DNA of 64,000 bases from Aerococcaceae bacterium zg-252 (GTDB taxonomy: Bacteria > Bacillota > Bacilli > Lactobacillales > Aerococcaceae), in assembly GCA_016237705.1 (NCBI GenBank), contig CP066204.1, forward strand, positions 310,001 through 374,000, given 5' to 3'. Every line of letters begins with the position of its first letter. Position 1 is the stretch's first letter. Positions 8,071 to 16,703 of the stretch are shown piece by piece. The position numbers were made by a program, and so were the translations under genes. The notes below the pieces were generated by a model that worked only from the letters and a program-made list of their open reading frames with translations, searched no databases and was not told the origin of the DNA.

Positions 8071-8109
8071 AAGTCAGTATAGAAACATAAAAGGAGAGGA
8101 GTTAGTAAA

Positions 8110-8916
8110 ATGGGTAACTTTATTCAAATTGTTTTAATATTTATTGTCACATTTATTGCAGCAATTGATCAATTCAACTTGTTAGAATCATTGTATCAAC
8201 CGATCGTTATGGGACCGGTAATTGGACTTATTTTAGGAGATGTTCAAACAGGTTTATTAGTAGGTGGTACCTATCAATTGATGACTATCGGTAACATGCC
8301 AGTAGGGGGAGCACAACCACCTAACGCAGTTATCGGGGGAATTATGGCAACTGTTTTGGCAATCTCATTAAAAGTAGAGCCAGCAGCAGCTGTAGGTTTG
8401 GCTATTCCATTCGCTTTATTAGGTCAATATGCTGTAACACTTATCTTCACAATTGCATCACCGTTAATGTCTAAAGCAGATACTTATGCAGAAAATGCTG
8501 ATCCAGATGCAATTGATCGTTTGAACTATATCATGATGGCAAGTTTAGGTTTAATCTTTGCAGTTATCGTAACATTATTCTTTGTCGGAGGAACAACTTA
8601 CGGAGAAAACATGGCTAATTTCTTCAAAGCACACGACTGGGTGATGAAAGGTTTATCAGCTGCCGGAGGTATGATGCGTTTTGTCGGATTTGGTATCTTA
8701 CTTAAAGTAATGGTATCACGCGAATTATGGGGCTTTTACTTCATTGGTTTTGCCTTAGCATTAATTGTAAATGCAGTAGGTAGCCTAGGTAGTTCAGCTT
8801 TACTAATCTTAGCGTTTATCGGATTTGCACTTGCATATTGGGATTATCAAATTCAAACACGTGTTAAACGTGCTGGAGCAATGACTGACTTTGGAGGTGA
8901 CGAAGATGGCATTTAA
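8110..8916 (+). CDS. PTS mannose-family EIIC membrane component
   Basis: 268 residues, strongly hydrophobic throughout with about seven to nine membrane segments. The N-terminal half has the family signature P-V-G-G-A-Q-P-P-N-A near residues 70-80. With IID it forms the sugar-conducting channel in the cytoplasmic membrane. The gene follows IIB by 39 bp with a strong AGGAGAGGAG site, and its end overlaps the IID start by 11 bp, giving translational coupling. It ends in the same short acidic tail type (G-D-E-D-G-I) as the IIA protein. Confidence 0.92.
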   Translation: MGNFIQIVLIFIVTFIAAIDQFNLLESLYQPIVMGPVIGLILGDVQTGLLVGGTYQLMTIGNMPVGGAQPPNAVIGGIMATVLAISLKVEPAAAVGLAIPFALLGQYAVTLIFTIASPLMSKADTYAENADPDAIDRLNYIMMASLGLIFAVIVTLFFVGGTTYGENMANFFKAHDWVMKGLSAAGGMMRFVGFGILLKVMVSRELWGFYFIGFALALIVNAVGSLGSSALLILAFIGFALAYWDYQIQTRVKRAGAMTDFGGDEDGI

Positions 8917-9931
8917 TATTCCAACAAATTATTCAAATACAACGCCAGCTGAAAAATTAGATCGTGCAACCTTGAATAAAATGGTTTGGCGTTCACTAAA
9001 CTTACAAGGTTCATTTAACTATGAACGTATGCAAGCGAATGGCTGGTTACATAGTATTTTACCAGGATTGAAAAAAATCCATACTGATAAAAATGACTTA
9101 TCAGCTTCAATGGCACACAACTTAGAGTTCTTTAATACGCATCCATTCTTAGTTACCTTTGTAATGGGGATTGTATTATCACTAGAACAAAATAAATTAG
9201 ATATTCCAACTATTCGTGCCGTACGTGTTGCTGCAATGGGACCATTGGGTGGTATCGGAGATGCGATTTTCTGGTTCACTTTAGTACCAATTACAGCAGG
9301 TATCACTTCTCAAATGGCATTAAACGGTAGTGTTTTTGGCCCAATTTTATTCCTATTAATCTTTAACGCAGTACAATTTGCGATTCGTTATTGGTTAATG
9401 TACTGGTCATATGACTTAGGTACAAATGCGATTGGTGTCTTAACTGCTAATGCGAAAGAATTTACACGTGCTGCTTCTATGTTAGGGGTATTCGTTGTAG
9501 GTGCGTTAACATGTCTATATGGTGGTACAAACTTGGGTGGTTTAGTTATTAATAACGGTACTACTCAAACTCCAACAGAAATTGTTGAAGTGGTTAATGA
9601 GGCTGATTTACCAACTTATCAATCAATCATCTATAGTGATGTAGCTGCTGAAGAAAAAGCACTTGGTCAAGGAGATGCTTCTATTACAGCATTACCAAGT
9701 GGACGTTACCAAGTGAAATACTTCGAGTATTCTGAAACACCAGTACAAATCAAAATTCAAGAAGTATTAGACGGTATCTTACCAAAATTAGTACCATTAG
9801 TGATTACTTTAGGATTGTACTACTTATTAGCGTTTAAAAAATGGACGCCAATTCAATGTATCGCATTGTTATTAGTACTAGGTTTATTAGGTGCTGGACC
9901 ATTCGGTTGGTGGCCAAGCATTTGGGGATAA
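8906..9931 (+). CDS. PTS mannose-family EIID component with an enlarged external loop
   Basis: 341 residues from the ATG at 8906 (site GGAGGTG at 8894-8900 within the end of IIC). Typical IID features: L-N-x-x-G-S-F-N-Y-E-R-M-Q near 32-43, G-P-L-G-G-I-G-D-A-I-F-W near 112-123 and a C-terminal set of membrane helices. Mannose-family IID proteins are usually about 260-305 residues; this one is longer because of a polar stretch at about residues 215-283 (E-, D-, T- and S-rich), before the conserved I-Q-E-V-L-D-G-I-L-P segment. With IIC it moves and presents the sugar for phosphorylation. Last gene of the PTS operon, followed by a terminator. Confidence 0.9.
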   Translation: MAFNIPTNYSNTTPAEKLDRATLNKMVWRSLNLQGSFNYERMQANGWLHSILPGLKKIHTDKNDLSASMAHNLEFFNTHPFLVTFVMGIVLSLEQNKLDIPTIRAVRVAAMGPLGGIGDAIFWFTLVPITAGITSQMALNGSVFGPILFLLIFNAVQFAIRYWLMYWSYDLGTNAIGVLTANAKEFTRAASMLGVFVVGALTCLYGGTNLGGLVINNGTTQTPTEIVEVVNEADLPTYQSIIYSDVAAEEKALGQGDASITALPSGRYQVKYFEYSETPVQIKIQEVLDGILPKLVPLVITLGLYYLLAFKKWTPIQCIALLLVLGLLGAGPFGWWPSIWG

Positions 9932-9997
9932 TTGAACCTCAAACAATAAATTAATTCGTGGTATGAGCACAATTACTCTACCATGAAACCTAAATAG

Positions 9998-10028
9998 CCT
10001 CTAGATTAATTTCTAGAGGTATTTTTAT
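9998..10028 (+). terminator. Terminator of the PTS operon
   Basis: Perfect 8-bp stem CCTCTAGA/TCTAGAGG around TTAATT, then TATTTTTAT. Confidence 0.85.
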
Positions 10029-10035
10029 AAAAAGG

Positions 10036-10072
10036 CAGGCATGATGAAGTAGTGTTCATCGTGCCTGTTTTT
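10036..10072 (-). terminator. Terminator between convergent PTS operon and AraC gene (both directions)
   Basis: A 13-bp stem CAGGCATGATGAA / TTCATCGTGCCTG with one wobble pair. It is followed on the plus strand by TTTTT and preceded by AAAAA-like sequence that gives a T tract on the minus strand, so it can end the AraC transcript as well as act as a second stop for the PTS operon. Confidence 0.75.
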
Positions 10073-10095
10073 CTATACTCTAAAATCTCTATTCC

Positions 10096-10962
10096 TCAAT
10101 TTAGGCCCATTTTTTCTAAAAAATCAGGGTCTTGATGATAGTGACTACGGAATACTTTTGGTGTAATACCGTAACGTTCCTTAAATTTTTTAGAAAAATA
10201 ATGGTTTGAGTAGAAACCAACGGTTTGAGCAATTTGTATAATGGAATAATTGGTTGATTTTATTAATTCAATTGCATGGTGAAAACGTACTTCCATTAAA
10301 TAATTAATTGGCGACATTCCTACTTCTTCTTTGAATAAATGAGAAAGATGATATTTGGAAATATGTGACCGTTGCTCTAGCGTTTCTAATGTTATCTGTT
10401 TTGAATAATTATTATCGATATAATTTTTAGCTAAACTAACACTAGGTGATAATAATTTTGACCGATTAGTTGAAGAAAACAGCGAGTTAGCATGGTTGCT
10501 TAATGTTAATAGCAAAGCATTGGTTAAATGGTCAATGATTTGGCTCGTATAATCTTGTCTTATAGTGATTTCGTCTAAAATTAAATTGATTAAGTGATAG
10601 TAGGTTAAGTTAGTATCATCAAATAAAAATAAGTCATTGGCAAGTATTTTTTCAGGAAAAATCAGCTCGGGACCACGAGTTCCAATGACCACATATTTCA
10701 AAGGATTATGTATGGAACTGTGTTCAGTATGCTCGACATATGGATTGACGATAATTAAGGAGTGTTTCTTAATCGGTTGCATTCCAAAATGCGTCTGCAT
10801 ATGACCTTCTCCGTCTAAACAATAAAATATTTCAGTGAAATCATGATAGTGCATCATACTATGCCAATTAGCGTCATAAGTCGATTGATTGACTGAAATA
10901 ACGTCAAAATGAGTTGATGCTAAATCTTCAAAGGTGTGATGTAATGCAAAATTCTGGTACAA
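10096..10962 (-). CDS. AraC-family regulator of the amino-sugar island
   Basis: 288 residues from a TTG start that has GGGGGAG at about 5-6 bases. The N-terminal ~150 residues form a cupin-type sugar-sensing domain (M-H-Y-H-D-F-T-E-I-F-Y near 37-48). The C-terminal ~100 residues carry the two helix-turn-helix motifs of AraC/XylS proteins: T-L-E-T-L-E-Q-R-S-H-I-S-K-Y-H-L-S-H-L-F-K, and the second ending in N-H-Y-F-S-K-K-F-K-E-R-Y-G-I-T-P. It is divergent from the sugar-binding protein gene at 11157, with ~195 bp between, and convergent with the PTS operon. It is the natural candidate activator of the ABC/GH112 operon, sensing the disaccharide or an amino sugar. Inducer inferred, not shown. Confidence 0.9.
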   Translation of the reverse strand: MYQNFALHHTFEDLASTHFDVISVNQSTYDANWHSMMHYHDFTEIFYCLDGEGHMQTHFGMQPIKKHSLIIVNPYVEHTEHSSIHNPLKYVVIGTRGPELIFPEKILANDLFLFDDTNLTYYHLINLILDEITIRQDYTSQIIDHLTNALLLTLSNHANSLFSSTNRSKLLSPSVSLAKNYIDNNYSKQITLETLEQRSHISKYHLSHLFKEEVGMSPINYLMEVRFHHAIELIKSTNYSIIQIAQTVGFYSNHYFSKKFKERYGITPKVFRSHYHQDPDFLEKMGLN

Positions 10963-11156
10963 AATGCTCCCCCTCTCTCAAATAGGCACAAAAGCAAAAT
11001 ATCAGCTAGTGTATTTATTTCGTACATTGTAAGCGTACAACAAATAGCAAAAAAATGCAACCTTTAAGCAAGATAATACATTTTTTAATATAAATGAATA
11101 CGCTATACTTAAATTGTCGGAAAGAAAGTAACAAAAATTTAGAGAGGATGTTTTGT

Positions 11157-12473
11157 ATGAAAAAAGTTTTATTATCAGCAGCAGCAACATTGATGGCAGC
11201 ATCTGTTTTTGTTGGATTGCCATTAGTGTCAGCAGAAGAAATGGTAAAATTAGATTTTGCAGCCGTTGAGTCAGCATATGGTACAGATTTATGGAAAGAA
11301 ATTATTGAGGCGTATAAAGAAATTAATCCAAATGTTGAAATTAGTTTAACGCAAGAAAAAGAACTAGAAGATGCATTGACACCACGTTTTCAATCTGGCG
11401 ATTATCCTGATGTAGTAATGTTAGGATTAAGTCGTAAAAAAGCCTTACCTGAAACATTAATTAAAGACCATGCATTAGCAGATTTAACAGATGTAAAAGA
11501 TTTAATGATTCCAGGTGAGGAAGGAACAGTTGCAGATAAATTATTACCTGGATTTACTGATTCAACTTCTACAAATCCATATAATGACGGTAAAACTTAT
11601 TTAATGCCGATGTTCTACGGGCCAACAGGATTATTCTATAATAAAGGTTTGTTTAAAGAAAAAGGCTGGGAAGTGCCAAAAACTTGGGACGAAATGTGGG
11701 CATTAGCTGATAAGGCTAAAGAAGAAGGCATTGCTTTATTCACTTATCCAACAGCTAGCTACTTAGATACATTCTTTGCATCTGTTATCTTAAATAATGG
11801 TGGATTAGATTTTTATAATTCAGCAATGAACTATGATCCAGAAGTTTGGAAAGGTGAAGATTTATCGAATGTTTTTGAAATTTTAGGTAAATTAGCTGAA
11901 AATACTGAAGCAACAACAGTTGCGAATGCTAATAATGATAGCTACACACGCAACCAACAATTGATTTTAGATAATCAAGCATTATTTATGCCAAATGGTA
12001 CATGGGTAGCGGGTGAAATGGCAGAAGCACCACGTGCAGACGGCTTTGAATGGGGAATGACGCCAGTTCCAACAGTTAAAGAAGGTATGGATCGTTATGC
12101 TTTTACATTTATAGAGCACATTTGGGTTCCGGAAGGAGCAGAACAAAAAGAAGCTGCTAAAGAATTTATTGCATTCTTGTATTCAGATAAAGCAGCAGAA
12201 ATCTTTGCTACTCATAATGCTATTCAACCAATTAAAGGTATTGATGCAAAATTATCAGAAGAACAAAAAGTACTTTACAATGTTTACACTGACGGTGTTT
12301 TACCAGGTATGGGTGGATTTGTTGCAACAGAAGCAATTGAAGGTGTTAACTTAGGTGAAACATTATATGAATCATTTAACTCTGTTGTATCAGGCGATTT
12401 AGCGGTAAAAGATTGGCAAGCAAATGTTGTTGATATGATGGGTAAATTCCATGAAAAAGTGACAGCTCAATAA
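11157..12473 (+). CDS. Sugar ABC transporter substrate-binding protein without a lipobox
   Basis: 438 residues from the ATG at 11157 with GAGAGG upstream; an in-frame extension to 11094 has no site. Residues 1-26 are a signal peptide (M-K-K, hydrophobic core, V-S-A before E-E). The rest is a family 1 extracellular solute-binding protein, with the typical V-M-L-G-L-S and T-W-D-E-M-W-A-L-A-D-K-A segments. In Gram-positive bacteria such proteins normally carry L-x-x-C for lipid anchoring, but no cysteine is present near the cleavage site, so signal peptidase I processing is expected and anchoring is unexplained. With the GH112 gene downstream, galacto-N-biose or lacto-N-biose is the likely ligand. 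A hairpin follows before the permease genes. Confidence 0.88.
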   Translation: MKKVLLSAAATLMAASVFVGLPLVSAEEMVKLDFAAVESAYGTDLWKEIIEAYKEINPNVEISLTQEKELEDALTPRFQSGDYPDVVMLGLSRKKALPETLIKDHALADLTDVKDLMIPGEEGTVADKLLPGFTDSTSTNPYNDGKTYLMPMFYGPTGLFYNKGLFKEKGWEVPKTWDEMWALADKAKEEGIALFTYPTASYLDTFFASVILNNGGLDFYNSAMNYDPEVWKGEDLSNVFEILGKLAENTEATTVANANNDSYTRNQQLILDNQALFMPNGTWVAGEMAEAPRADGFEWGMTPVPTVKEGMDRYAFTFIEHIWVPEGAEQKEAAKEFIAFLYSDKAAEIFATHNAIQPIKGIDAKLSEEQKVLYNVYTDGVLPGMGGFVATEAIEGVNLGETLYESFNSVVSGDLAVKDWQANVVDMMGKFHEKVTAQ

Positions 12474-12487
12474 TAACAATCCTTTGG

Positions 12488-12530
12488 AATGCCCACGAAT
12501 AGCATTGGCTGTTGCGTGGGCATTGCTTTT
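12488..12530 (+). terminator. Partial terminator (attenuator) between binding protein and permeases
   Basis: A perfect 10-bp stem AATGCCCACG / CGTGGGCATT with a 17-base loop, followed by GCTTTT. It lies 14 bp after the binding-protein stop and 38 bp before the first permease. In ABC sugar operons such a hairpin lets the binding protein be made in excess of the membrane subunits, by partial termination and 3'-end protection of the upstream message. Confidence 0.7.
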
Positions 12531-12567
12531 GGGGAAAGATTGAGTAAATAAAAGAAGGGGGATAACT

Positions 12568-13458
12568 ATGAATGGAAAAAAATCCCGAACACGTTTTGCA
12601 TTACTTTGTGTTTTTCCAGCTACGATATTATTCTTTATTTTTATGATTTATCCAACCTTTCAAGTGTTTAAAATGTCATTATATAAATGGGGTGGCTACT
12701 CCCCCAAAAAAACATTTGTTGGGCTGAATAATTTTAAAATTTTAATGGAAGATATGAAGTTTGTAAAAAGTTTTCAAGATACTATTTTAGCCATTGTGGT
12801 GGTAACGATTGTGACGCTAACCTTAGCGATTATCTTTGCAGCCATTTTGTCACGTGAAAAAATTAAAGGACAAAACTTTTTTAGAATTATTTTCTATATA
12901 CCAAATATACTATCTATTGTTGTTATCGCAGGGATTTTCTCTGCTATTTACAATCCAAAACAAGGTTTATTAAATTCAATTTTATCTTTATTTAATGGTG
13001 GAGGTCAGCCGATTCTTTGGTTAGGGGATAAACATTTAGTCAATTATGCGATTATCGGTGCACTTATTTGGCAGGCGATAGGGTACTATATGGTAATGTA
13101 TATGGCGAGTATGGCCAATATTCCGGATAGTTTTTATGAAGCAGCTGATTTGGACGGTGCTGGTAAGTTCAAACAATTTTTTGCTGTAACATTACCATTG
13201 GTTTGGAATAATATTCGGACAACACTGACATTCTTTATTATTAGTACGATTAATTTGAGTTTTTTACTGGTGCAAACGATGACGAGTGGTGGGCCGAATG
13301 GGGCAAGTGAAGTTGTACTGTCCTATATGTATAAACAAGCCTACTCAAACTCAAGTTATGGCTATGCCATGGCGATTGGTGTTATCGTCTTTACATTTTC
13401 ATTTGTATTATCTGCAATTGTTAGCTTTGTAACGAAACGTGATATTTTAGAATATTAG
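12568..13458 (+). CDS. Sugar ABC transporter permease, MalF/MsmF type
   Basis: 296 residues, six membrane helices; N-terminal cytosolic start with positively charged residues, then F-P-A-T-I-L-F-F-I. The ATPase-contacting EAA loop reads E-A-A-D-L-D-G-A-G near residues 192-200 and is followed by F-F-A-V-T-L-P-L. It is the first of two permease subunits that form the membrane channel; an AGAAGGGGG site precedes the start and the second permease follows after 17 bp. No ATPase gene is in this island, so a shared MsmK/MalK-type ATPase encoded elsewhere is needed, as is common for family 1 sugar importers in Firmicutes. Confidence 0.9.
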   Translation: MNGKKSRTRFALLCVFPATILFFIFMIYPTFQVFKMSLYKWGGYSPKKTFVGLNNFKILMEDMKFVKSFQDTILAIVVVTIVTLTLAIIFAAILSREKIKGQNFFRIIFYIPNILSIVVIAGIFSAIYNPKQGLLNSILSLFNGGGQPILWLGDKHLVNYAIIGALIWQAIGYYMVMYMASMANIPDSFYEAADLDGAGKFKQFFAVTLPLVWNNIRTTLTFFIISTINLSFLLVQTMTSGGPNGASEVVLSYMYKQAYSNSSYGYAMAIGVIVFTFSFVLSAIVSFVTKRDILEY

Positions 13459-13475
13459 AAAGGGGGATTCGTCAT

Positions 13476-14354
13476 ATGAAACAATCTGGAACAAAATTAT
13501 ATAAAGTATTTATTTATTTAGTACTTTGTTTATTAGCGATTTCCATTATTATTCCGGTAGGATGGGTCTTTCTAGCGTCTATTAAAGAAAATTCTGAGTT
13601 TTATCGTTCGCCATGGGCAATGCCAGCTGGTATTTATTTTCAAAACTTTGTTGATGCTTGGAATCGTGCCAGTATGGGAGCATATGTTTTAAATTCAATT
13701 GTGGTTACGGCAATGGCATTGAGCTTATTATTGGTTACGGCATTGCCAGCATCTTATGTATTAGCACGATTTGATTTTCCTGGAAAACGGCTGTTGCGTC
13801 AATTATTTAAAGGCGGCTTATTTATCAATGTTAACTACATTGTAGTGCCAATCTTCTTAATGTTTGTAGATGCACAAAAATTTTTAACGAGTGCTCATAT
13901 TGAGTTTATGCCAATGCTATTAAATAACCGTTTTATGTTAGCAGTGGTCTATGCGTCAACAGCTTTACCTTTTACCATTCATTTACTCTCTAGCTACTTC
14001 ATCACCTTACCGAGTACATTTGAAGAAGCAGCAGCAATTGATGGGGCTGGGTATTTTACAACGATGTTAAAAATTATGATACCGATGGCGAAACCAAGTA
14101 TTATTACGGTCATTCTATTTAATTTCTTGAGTTTTTGGAATGAGTACATTATTTCGTTTACCTTTATGACGAAACAAGAATTACGTACTTTACCCGTAGG
14201 GTTGATGAATTTAATGGCAGCACAAAATGCGGCACAACAATATGGACAGTTATATGCAGGAATGGTTATGGTTATGTTACCAACATTAATTTTATACATT
14301 TTTGTTCAAAAACAATTAACTGAAGGTATGACAGCCGGTGGTTCAAAAGAATAG
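13476..14354 (+). CDS. Sugar ABC transporter permease, MalG/MsmG type
   Basis: 292 residues with six membrane helices. The EAA loop reads E-E-A-A-A-I-D-G-A-G near residues 184-193 and the conserved F-W-N-E-Y segment lies near 222-226. It partners with the preceding permease. A strong GAAAGGGGG site precedes the start. The gene ends 27 bp before the GH112 reading frame, and the short gap contains both a ribosome binding site and the left end of the palindromic repeat at 14371, so transport and phosphorolysis are one transcription unit. Confidence 0.9.
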   Translation: MKQSGTKLYKVFIYLVLCLLAISIIIPVGWVFLASIKENSEFYRSPWAMPAGIYFQNFVDAWNRASMGAYVLNSIVVTAMALSLLLVTALPASYVLARFDFPGKRLLRQLFKGGLFINVNYIVVPIFLMFVDAQKFLTSAHIEFMPMLLNNRFMLAVVYASTALPFTIHLLSSYFITLPSTFEEAAAIDGAGYFTTMLKIMIPMAKPSIITVILFNFLSFWNEYIISFTFMTKQELRTLPVGLMNLMAAQNAAQQYGQLYAGMVMVMLPTLILYIFVQKQLTEGMTAGGSKE

Positions 14355-14370
14355 TAGAAAATATAGGGAG

Positions 14371-14456
14371 AACGCTCTGAAATGAACGACTGGTGCAAAG
14401 GACATAGAAGTGCTATGCAAAGTGGGCGTCATTTCAGCTCGATGAAGCCAGAAAAG
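14371..14456 (+). repeat. Palindromic repeat, copy A (~85 bp), overlapping the GH112 start
   Basis: This stretch aligns along its length with 34241-34343. Shared blocks are TCTGAAATGAA, ACTGG-GCA, TAGAAGTGC, TGC-AAGTGG-CGTCATTTCAGCTC and AGCC-GAA. The ends form an inverted repeat, TCTGAAATGA (14376-14385) against GTCATTTCAG (14428-14437). Copy A lacks an 18-base internal hairpin that copy B has. The copy sits between the ribosome binding site GGGAG and the conserved part of the GH112 gene and supplies its ATG and first codons. Confidence 0.7.
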
Positions 14457-16703
14457 GATGTGAAACAAGTGGCAAAAACTAAAGGTAGAGTCACTTTACC
14501 GAGTGAAACGAATTTTTTAGCAGAAACAAAAGAATTAATGGAACGTTGGGGTGCTGATGCTATTCGGGACTCTGACGGTACAAAATTAAGCGATGATGTT
14601 AAAGATTTAGATGCGAAAATTTACACAACGTATTTTGTGGCAAGAAATCATAACGATTTCATCAAAGACCATATGGAAGAATGTCAGCAACTCTATTTAA
14701 TGTCGCAATTTAATTTAGCAACAACGGATACATTAGAAATTGATTTTATGAAAGGTTATTATCGTGAACAATTAACTCCTAATTATGATGCCAATCCAAA
14801 AGAGTGGTGGGAAGTTATCGACCGTACGACTGGTGAAGTGGTTCCGGTGACGCAGTGGGATGTTGATAGTGAAGCAGATACCGTTATATTGCATTCTGTT
14901 GAAGCTTTTCATGAATATACGGTTTCGTTTTTAGCGTACAAAATATGGGATCCGACCCAAATGTATAATCATACCACTAACAATTGGGGAGATAGTGTCC
15001 CGCATGATATTCCTTTCAATGTAACAGGGCAATACTCAAATCAATTTATGTCAGATTATCTCGAACAATGGTGTCAAGATAATCCTAAAACAGATGTGGT
15101 TCGTTTTACAACCTTTTTTTACCACTTTACTTTGGTGTTTAATGATTTAGCCAAAGAAAAATTTGTAGATTGGTTTGGTTATGGTGCATCAATTTCAATC
15201 GAAGCATTGGAACTATTTGCACAAGAAAGAGGGTATCGCCTGCGACCTGAGCATATCGTTGATCAAGGGTATTATAATTCAACGCATCGGACACCGACAA
15301 AAGAATATTTGGACTATATTGATTTTATGAGCCATTATGTAGCACAGCAAGCTAAAAAATTAGTGGATATCGTTCATCGTCATGGCAAGGAAGCAATGAT
15401 GTTTTTAGGTGATAATTGGATTGGGACGGAACCTTATGGTAAGTATTTCAAGGAAATTGGGTTAGATGCTGTTGTAGGGTCAGTCGGTGGTGGCGCAACT
15501 TTACGTATGATTTCGGACATTCCGCATGTTAACTATACGGAAGGACGTTTTTTACCATATTTCTTCCCAGATGTCTTCAAAGTGGGCAATGACCCGACGA
15601 TTGAGGCGAATAAAAATTGGTTAACTGCTCGCCGAGCGATGATGCGTAATCCTGTTGACCGTATTGGTTATGGTGGCTATTTAAGTTTAGCGTATAAATT
15701 TCCACGCTTTGTTGAATATATTGAGCATGTTACTGATGAATTTCGAGAAATCTATGAGGTTGTAAAAGGGACAAAACCATATACGGCATTGAAAGTGGTG
15801 ATTTTGAATGCATGGGGTAGTCTTCGTACTTGGCAAGCACATATGGTTGCCCATGAATTACCGTATAAACAAATTTATTCTTATCTTGGTATTATGGAAT
15901 CCTTGAGTGGAGCAGCGGTTGATGTGGTATTTATTAGTTTTGATGATATTATCCAACATGGCGTACCAGAAGATGTCGATGTATTGATTAATGCTGGAGA
16001 TGCTGGTACGGCCTTTAGTGGTGGTGAGGTATGGAAAAATACAGACCTTGTAACTGCGATTCGACGATTTGTCCACGAGGGTGGTGGTTTTATTGGTGTC
16101 GGCGAGCCGAGTGCGTGTCATCATCAAGGTCGTTACTTCCAATTGGGTGATATTTTGGGTGTTGAGCGTGAAATGGGATATAGCCTATCGACCGATAAAT
16201 ATTTCACGAAGCAATTACCTACCCATTTTATAACAGCTGATGTAAAAGATGTTCATGCAATTGATTTTGGTGAAAGTATGAAAAATGTGTATGGTCTTTA
16301 TGAGAGTACGCAAGTGATTGAGTTTAGTCATCCTAAAACGTCTGCAGAATCAGACGGTGTGGTGATGCCAGCGAATGCTGAAGGTAAAGAATTTGGTGAA
16401 ATTCATTTAGCAGCTAATCAATATGGCAAAGGACGAGGAGTTTACATTGCTGGTTTGCCGTACAGTGTGGAAAATGCACGATTATTATTAAGAGCACTTT
16501 ATTTTGCTGCCAATAAGGAAGATATGTTTGAAAAATGGAATTGTGATAATAGTTTTGTGGAAGTTCATGTCTACCCTGAAAGAAAAAAATATGCAATTGT
16601 GAATAATACTAATGATATACAAAAAACAATCGTGTATAATGGAAATGGAGAAGGTGTGGAAGTGACTTTAGCACCAAGCGAAATTCGATGGGAGGTAATA
16701 TAA
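14382..16703 (+). CDS. GH112 1,3-beta-galactosyl-N-acetylhexosamine phosphorylase
   Basis: 773 residues from ATG 14382. The enzyme splits Gal-beta-1,3-GalNAc (galacto-N-biose) or Gal-beta-1,3-GlcNAc (lacto-N-biose) with phosphate, giving galactose-1-phosphate and free amino sugar, in the cytosol. The family start motif, G-R-V-T-L-P-S-E followed by E-R-W-G-A-D-A-I-R-D-S-D-G-T, begins only at residue ~35. The likely general acid aspartate is in F-L-G-D-N-W-I-G-T-E-P-Y. Residues 1-26 are encoded by the palindromic repeat and have no family counterpart. Start choice is uncertain: ATG 14382 has GGGAG 11 bases upstream; GTG 14460 fits the family length (747 residues) but has its purine-rich stretch only 2 bases away. 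No signal peptide, as expected. Specificity between the two disaccharides cannot be read, but the GalNAc genes around favour galacto-N-biose. Confidence 0.92.
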   Translation: MNDWCKGHRSAMQSGRHFSSMKPEKDVKQVAKTKGRVTLPSETNFLAETKELMERWGADAIRDSDGTKLSDDVKDLDAKIYTTYFVARNHNDFIKDHMEECQQLYLMSQFNLATTDTLEIDFMKGYYREQLTPNYDANPKEWWEVIDRTTGEVVPVTQWDVDSEADTVILHSVEAFHEYTVSFLAYKIWDPTQMYNHTTNNWGDSVPHDIPFNVTGQYSNQFMSDYLEQWCQDNPKTDVVRFTTFFYHFTLVFNDLAKEKFVDWFGYGASISIEALELFAQERGYRLRPEHIVDQGYYNSTHRTPTKEYLDYIDFMSHYVAQQAKKLVDIVHRHGKEAMMFLGDNWIGTEPYGKYFKEIGLDAVVGSVGGGATLRMISDIPHVNYTEGRFLPYFFPDVFKVGNDPTIEANKNWLTARRAMMRNPVDRIGYGGYLSLAYKFPRFVEYIEHVTDEFREIYEVVKGTKPYTALKVVILNAWGSLRTWQAHMVAHELPYKQIYSYLGIMESLSGAAVDVVFISFDDIIQHGVPEDVDVLINAGDAGTAFSGGEVWKNTDLVTAIRRFVHEGGGFIGVGEPSACHHQGRYFQLGDILGVEREMGYSLSTDKYFTKQLPTHFITADVKDVHAIDFGESMKNVYGLYESTQVIEFSHPKTSAESDGVVMPANAEGKEFGEIHLAANQYGKGRGVYIAGLPYSVENARLLLRALYFAANKEDMFEKWNCDNSFVEVHVYPERKKYAIVNNTNDIQKTIVYNGNGEGVEVTLAPSEIRWEVI

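Noticed and set aside
11002..11277. Minus-strand frame between the AraC and binding-protein genes
   Set aside because: Overlaps the signal peptide of the binding protein and the divergent promoter region; no ribosome binding site.
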